Assembly (NCBI GenBank): GCA_030041195.1 | Contig: JASHOI010000645.1 | Location: 1-8,412 of the forward strand | Length of the DNA: 8,412 nucleotides | Origin: Streptosporangiaceae bacterium | GTDB lineage: Bacteria > Actinomycetota > Actinomycetes > Streptosporangiales > Streptosporangiaceae | Direction: 5' to 3' | Shown here: piece by piece, positions 5,158-8,412 of the stretch | Layout of the letters: every line of letters begins with the position of its first letter | How positions within the stretch are numbered: position 1 is the stretch's first letter | Notes under the pieces: model-generated | Databases searched by the model: none | What the model saw: the letters and a program-made list of their open reading frames with translations, nothing else | Told to the model about the DNA's origin: nothing | Translations under genes and position numbers: made by a program

Positions 5158-7992
5158 ATGACCACGATGACCAAGGGCTTCCCCGTACCGCGCGGGCGGA
5201 CGGCGCCCGCGGGGCGATCGGCTGGCCGAGAACTGGTGCGCGGGCGCGAGGCGGAACAGAAGCTGATCCGCGACCTGCTGCGTGGCGCTCAGCGGGGGAC
5301 GGGCGGCGTGCTGCTCGTGGATGGCGAACCGGGCATCGGCAAGTCCATGCTGCTCCGCGACGCCACCGACGAGGCCGCAGAACAGGGCTTCTCGCTGGCC
5401 GCTGCGGCGGCGGACCCGCTCGGTCAGGTAATCCCGTTCTTCGCGCTCCGGGCGGCTGTGGGAAAGCCGCTCGCCCGGCTCACCGCCGATCGTCCCGGCG
5501 CTGACCCGCCGGATGACACGGCGTGGTGGATCGCCCAGGTACGTGCCCGGCTCGAACAACGAGCCGCCGCAGCCCCGGTCCTGGTCTGCCTGGACGACTT
5601 GCACTGGGCCGACCCGGCCACGCTGGCCGCGCTTCGGGCGTTGCCATGGGAGCTGAAACGGCACCGGGTCGCGTGGCTGCTGGCCCGCTGCAGCGTTCCC
5701 GAGCGAGCCGCGGACTACATGTTCGGCCTGCTCGAGAAGGACGGTGCGACCCGGATCACCGTGGCACCGCTGGATCACGACGCGGTGGTGGCCATGGTCA
5801 CCGATGCCTTCGGCGCACCACCGGAGCAGGCCCTGGCGGAGCTGGCTCGCGGCGCCGCCGGCAACCCCTCGCTGGTTGCCGAGCTGGTCGGCGGCCTGCG
5901 CGACGATCATGCTGTGCAGGTCACCGGCGGCCGCGCGATGCTGCGGTCGGGCCGGCTGCCGGAGCGGATTCACCGGCTGGTGCAGCGGCGGCTCGATGGC
6001 CTGAGCCAGCGGGCCCGGCAGCTGCTGATGACGGCGGCGGTGCTCGGCCCGGCGTTCCGGCTGGAAGATACGGCCGAGATGCTCGGGGAGACCCCGGCCA
6101 TGCTGCTGCCCGCGGTCGAGGAGGCGATGGATGCAGCGATCCTGACCACCGCGGAACACGCGTTCACGTTCCGCCAGCCACTGCTGCGTCGTGCGGTCAG
6201 CGAGATGATCCCGGCGCCGGCCCGCAACGCGCTGCACCGCCAGATTGGCGAGATCCTGCTGTCCCGGGGCGAATCGCCAGCCCGGGCCGCGAGCCACCTG
6301 CTGCAGGCCGCGCTTCCGGGAGACCCTACGTCATTGGCCGGGCTGGACCAGGCGGTGGCGCGAACGCTGCCGTCGGCGCCTCAGACCGCGGCCGACCTCG
6401 CGGTACGCGCGCTCGAGCTGACCTCCCGGGCCAATCCGGCCTCGGTGGCCCGCGCGGTGGCGGCGGCCGAGGCCCTGACCGCGGCCGGCCGGCTGGACCA
6501 GGCTGCCCGGCTTGCCCGTGACTCACTGGCCAAGCCGCTGCCGCGGGCGGCCGAAGACCGGCTGCGGTGCGCCTTGTCCGCGGTCCTGTGCGCCGACGGC
6601 CAGGCCCGGGAGGCGGCCGACCAGGCTCAGCTGGTCCTGGCCCAGCCGCAGCTGCCCGGCGACCTGCGGGACCGGGCCCTCACCGCGCACCTGCAGGCAC
6701 TGGCCGGGCTGCACGACGAACTGGCCGGAACGGCCGCCGACACCGTCCTGGCCACCCCCTGCCAGCACGACAGCCAGGCCACGGCCGCAGCCCAGCTCAC
6801 CCGCGCGGCCATCAGCTGGGATCGCGGCGAGATTGGCGATGCGCTCGGTCTCCTGCGCGAGGCCGCGCGCCACGCCACCGGGATCTCCGCCGACGCCCGC
6901 CATGTCCAGCCACTGCTCGCGCTCGCCACGGCCCTGGTCGACGTGCGCGAGCTGGAGGAAGCCGACAGTGTCCTGCACACCGCCGACCAGCCGGCGCTGC
7001 GGGGCATCCCCGCCCAGGCGGCACTGTCCATCCTGCGCGCCCGCATCCAGCTGCGCCTGGGCCGACTGCCCGCCGCTGCCGCCGATGGCCAGGCAGCCCT
7101 GGCCATCGCCCAGGCCATCGGCGCCAAGGGGTACGCTGCCACGGCGCACAGCGTGCTGAGCGTGATCGAATTGCGCCGCGGCAACATGGCGGCCGCGGGC
7201 CAGCACCTAGCCCGCCGCCCTGGTCCGAGCCCGCAGTTCGCTGACCTGTACGCTCGCCCCGAAGCCGGCACGGCAGAGGCGCAGATCACCGAGGCGCGCG
7301 ACGGCCCGGCGGCCGCCCTTGGCCACGTTCGCCGCCTGTGCGCCGGCCTGCAGACCCGACGCGGGCTCCTGGCCGGTGACCCCGCCCTGGCGGCCTGGCT
7401 GGCCCGCACTGCCCTGGCCGCTGGCGACAGCGAACTGGCCTCCCGGGCCGCCCGCGCCGCCCAGGCCCTGGCCGATGCCCACCCGGAGATCCCGGCCCTG
7501 GCCGTGGCGGCGGCGCACAGCTCGGGTCTGGCCCGCCGCGACCCACGCCGCCTGGCACAGGCGGTCGCGCAGCACCCCGATCCGTGGGGCCGGGCCTCCG
7601 CCGCCGAAGACCTCGGCGTCCTCCTGGCCAAGACGGCCAAGGACCAGGCCGTCAGGTACCTCAAGACCGCCCTCGACGGATACCGCCAGGTCGGTGCCGA
7701 GAGCGACCAGGCTCGCATCCGACGGCGGCTCCGCCAGCTCGGCATCCGTCGCCGCCACTGGGTCACCCCTCCGGTCCGGCCCGTCACCGGATGGGACAGC
7801 CTGACCGAGACCGAGCAGGCCGTCGCCCGCCTCGTCGCCGAGGGGCTGAACAACAACCAGGTCGCCGCGCGCATGTACATCAGCACCCACACCGTGGCGC
7901 ATCATCTCCGTCAGGCCTTCCGCAAGCTCAGCATCGCCTCCCGCGTCGAGCTCACCCGCATCGTCATCGAGCAGGCGGCGGGCGGCTCGTAA
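5158..7992 (+). CDS. LAL-family (large ATP-binding) LuxR-type transcriptional regulator
   Basis: A 944-residue STAND-type ATPase/transcription activator, a normal length for LAL proteins. These are often, but not always, pathway-specific activators of secondary metabolism or sugar use. The N-terminal AAA-like ATPase opens with LVRGREAE (26-33), Walker A GEPGIGKS (56-63) and Walker B VLVCLDDLHWAD (141-152). GNPSLVAELV (235-244) and a winged-helix-like part (about 266-340) follow. Residues ~350-870 are an Ala/Leu-rich helical array resembling the TPR/MalT-type sensor region. The C-terminal LuxR/GerE helix-turn-helix (about 878-940) has LTETEQAVARLVAEGL, NNNQVAARMYIS and THTVAHHLRQAFRKL. ATG 5158 has GAGG (5147-5150) 7 nt upstream; ATG 5167 is an alternative. 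The start lies within TGACATGA, 1 nt after one short frame's stop and overlapping another stop as ATGA, so translational coupling is likely. The signal and targets are unknown. Confidence 0.95.
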   Translation: MTTMTKGFPVPRGRTAPAGRSAGRELVRGREAEQKLIRDLLRGAQRGTGGVLLVDGEPGIGKSMLLRDATDEAAEQGFSLAAAAADPLGQVIPFFALRAAVGKPLARLTADRPGADPPDDTAWWIAQVRARLEQRAAAAPVLVCLDDLHWADPATLAALRALPWELKRHRVAWLLARCSVPERAADYMFGLLEKDGATRITVAPLDHDAVVAMVTDAFGAPPEQALAELARGAAGNPSLVAELVGGLRDDHAVQVTGGRAMLRSGRLPERIHRLVQRRLDGLSQRARQLLMTAAVLGPAFRLEDTAEMLGETPAMLLPAVEEAMDAAILTTAEHAFTFRQPLLRRAVSEMIPAPARNALHRQIGEILLSRGESPARAASHLLQAALPGDPTSLAGLDQAVARTLPSAPQTAADLAVRALELTSRANPASVARAVAAAEALTAAGRLDQAARLARDSLAKPLPRAAEDRLRCALSAVLCADGQAREAADQAQLVLAQPQLPGDLRDRALTAHLQALAGLHDELAGTAADTVLATPCQHDSQATAAAQLTRAAISWDRGEIGDALGLLREAARHATGISADARHVQPLLALATALVDVRELEEADSVLHTADQPALRGIPAQAALSILRARIQLRLGRLPAAAADGQAALAIAQAIGAKGYAATAHSVLSVIELRRGNMAAAGQHLARRPGPSPQFADLYARPEAGTAEAQITEARDGPAAALGHVRRLCAGLQTRRGLLAGDPALAAWLARTALAAGDSELASRAARAAQALADAHPEIPALAVAAAHSSGLARRDPRRLAQAVAQHPDPWGRASAAEDLGVLLAKTAKDQAVRYLKTALDGYRQVGAESDQARIRRRLRQLGIRRRHWVTPPVRPVTGWDSLTETEQAVARLVAEGLNNNQVAARMYISTHTVAHHLRQAFRKLSIASRVELTRIVIEQAAGGS

Positions 7993-8002
7993 TCCGCTCT
8001 CA

Positions 8003-8018
8003 AAGACCGGCCGGTTTT
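8003..8018 (+). terminator. Candidate terminator after the LAL gene
   Basis: The perfect palindrome ACCGGCCGGT (8006-8015) is flanked by AA(A)G on the left and TTT on the right. As RNA, AAGACC (8003-8008) can pair with GGUUUU (8013-8018), including one G-U pair, around a GGCC loop. It begins 10 nt after the TAA and has a short U-run on its 3' arm. It is plausible as a weak intrinsic terminator. The rest of 7993-8204 contains no gene I can support, only small stems such as GCTCA/TGAGC (8093-8107). Confidence 0.4.
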
Positions 8019-8207
8019 CCGCGCGTCTGGAAGGCCCAGGTCTCGCTTTCGTTGTCTGCCTTGACGATGTGCAACGGCCACGCCCGGCCGATGCTCAGCG
8101 CATGAGCGGGCCCGTGGCAGCGGTTCCACATCTTTCTCGACCGGAGCAGCGCTTGGACAGCAACAGCACCTGTCATTCAGCGCCGGCCAGTTCACGGTGA
8201 GGGGATG

Positions 8208-8412
8208 ATGCGGTTGCCGGAACTGGTCGGCGGGGCAGGCGGTCTCGGCTGGGTGGTGGCCAAAGCCGTCTTGATATTCGCGGTGGCCGTCATCGGCCTG
8301 CGCCTGGAAGAGCGGCGTACGCTAGCCCAGCTCGGCGCGTTCGACTTCGCGGTCGCCGTCGCCACTGGCGCGATCATCGGCGGGACCGCGATCTCGCCGT
8401 CGGTGTCGTTGA
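8208..8412 (+). CDS. DUF421 (YetF-like) membrane protein, N-terminal part (cut by window edge)
   Basis: The frame is open from ATG 8208 (or ATG 8205, in the same frame) to the right end, about 68 residues. A first membrane helix (GWVVAKAVLIFAVAVIGLRL) is followed by the conserved DUF421 signature: the short basic turn RRTLAQL, then GAFDFAVAVATGAIIGGTAI and SPSVSL. This matches the family pattern of an RTLAQLxxFDFV-type segment leading into a second helix. GAGGGG at 8199-8204 gives a better spacing (5 nt from GAGG) to ATG 8208 than to 8205. DUF421 proteins are small multi-pass inner-membrane proteins with a C-terminal cytoplasmic domain. Their role is poorly defined, and the C-terminal domain is outside this window. 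The gene is probably transcribed separately from the LAL gene, given the 212-bp gap and terminator candidate. Confidence 0.85.
   Translation, partial: MRLPELVGGAGGLGWVVAKAVLIFAVAVIGLRLEERRTLAQLGAFDFAVAVATGAIIGGTAISPSVSL

Noticed and set aside
5041..6297. 418-codon minus-strand open frame at the start of the LAL gene
   Set aside because: Antisense shadow: Gln/Arg/Gly-rich, no domain. The opposite strand has the Walker A and B motifs.
6627..7892. 421-codon minus-strand open frame in the 3' half of the LAL gene
   Set aside because: Ser/Arg/Ala-rich shadow of the helical repeat region and the LuxR helix-turn-helix.
8061..8066. TTGACG as a possible -35 element for the DUF421 gene
   Set aside because: The position 16-18 bp downstream is pure GC (CGCCCGGCC) with nothing like a -10 box.
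7911..8195. 94-codon minus-strand frame after the LAL gene
   Set aside because: No ribosome-binding site or domain, and half of it is antisense to the LuxR helix-turn-helix. The Cys run comes from repeated GCAGCA-like sequence.
1..8412. CRISPR array, tRNA/rRNA, IS element or attachment site
   Set aside because: No regularly spaced repeats, tRNA-like cloverleaf, transposase motifs or long terminal inverted repeats were seen on either strand. Only short palindromes, expected in GC-rich DNA, were found.

Overview
The window is high-GC DNA (roughly 70% in the coding parts by eye) with strongly GC-biased third codon positions. Its protein families (LAL-type LuxR regulator, CGNR zinc-finger regulator, Ig-like/L,D-transpeptidase, DUF421 membrane protein) are typical of a soil actinomycete (Streptomyces / Streptosporangiales-like). 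Genus cannot be resolved from the sequence alone. No rRNA, tRNA, CRISPR array, transposase or phage gene was seen.

Layout, left to right. (1) 3-284: the end of a membrane protein cut by the window edge. (2) 325-1305: a complete Gfo/Idh/MocA-family NAD(P)-dependent oxidoreductase. (3) 1306-1610: an AT-richer gap with hairpins and a 21-bp-spaced direct repeat. (4) 1611-2903: a membrane-anchored L,D-transpeptidase with Ig-like, peptidoglycan-binding-like and YkuD domains. (5) 2904-3148: a gap with overlapping hairpins and a doubtful 30-codon ORF. (6) 3149-4135: a LysR-type regulator, whose 3' end overlaps tail-to-tail by 75 bp with (7) 4061-4681 on the minus strand, an ABATE/CGNR zinc-finger regulator. 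(8) 4682-4920: a conspicuously AT-rich (about 52% GC by count) divergent control region. (9) 4921-5076: a 51-codon reading frame behind an excellent Shine-Dalgarno, resembling the broken start of a short-chain dehydrogenase (SDR). (10) 5158-7992: a 944-residue LAL-family ATPase/LuxR transcription activator, apparently translationally coupled to the short upstream frames. (11) 8208 to the right edge: the start of a DUF421 (YetF-like) membrane protein.

The genes do not form one obvious pathway. The centre (3149-7992) is a run of three different transcriptional regulators (LysR, CGNR, LAL) around one AT-rich divergent promoter region and a gene remnant, which looks like an accessory regulatory island. 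The flanks carry metabolic and envelope genes. I see no convincing new multi-gene system. The most unusual spot is the degenerate SDR start and frame switch (4921-5161) leading directly into the LAL regulator, including an in-frame TTA codon that is rare in such genomes.
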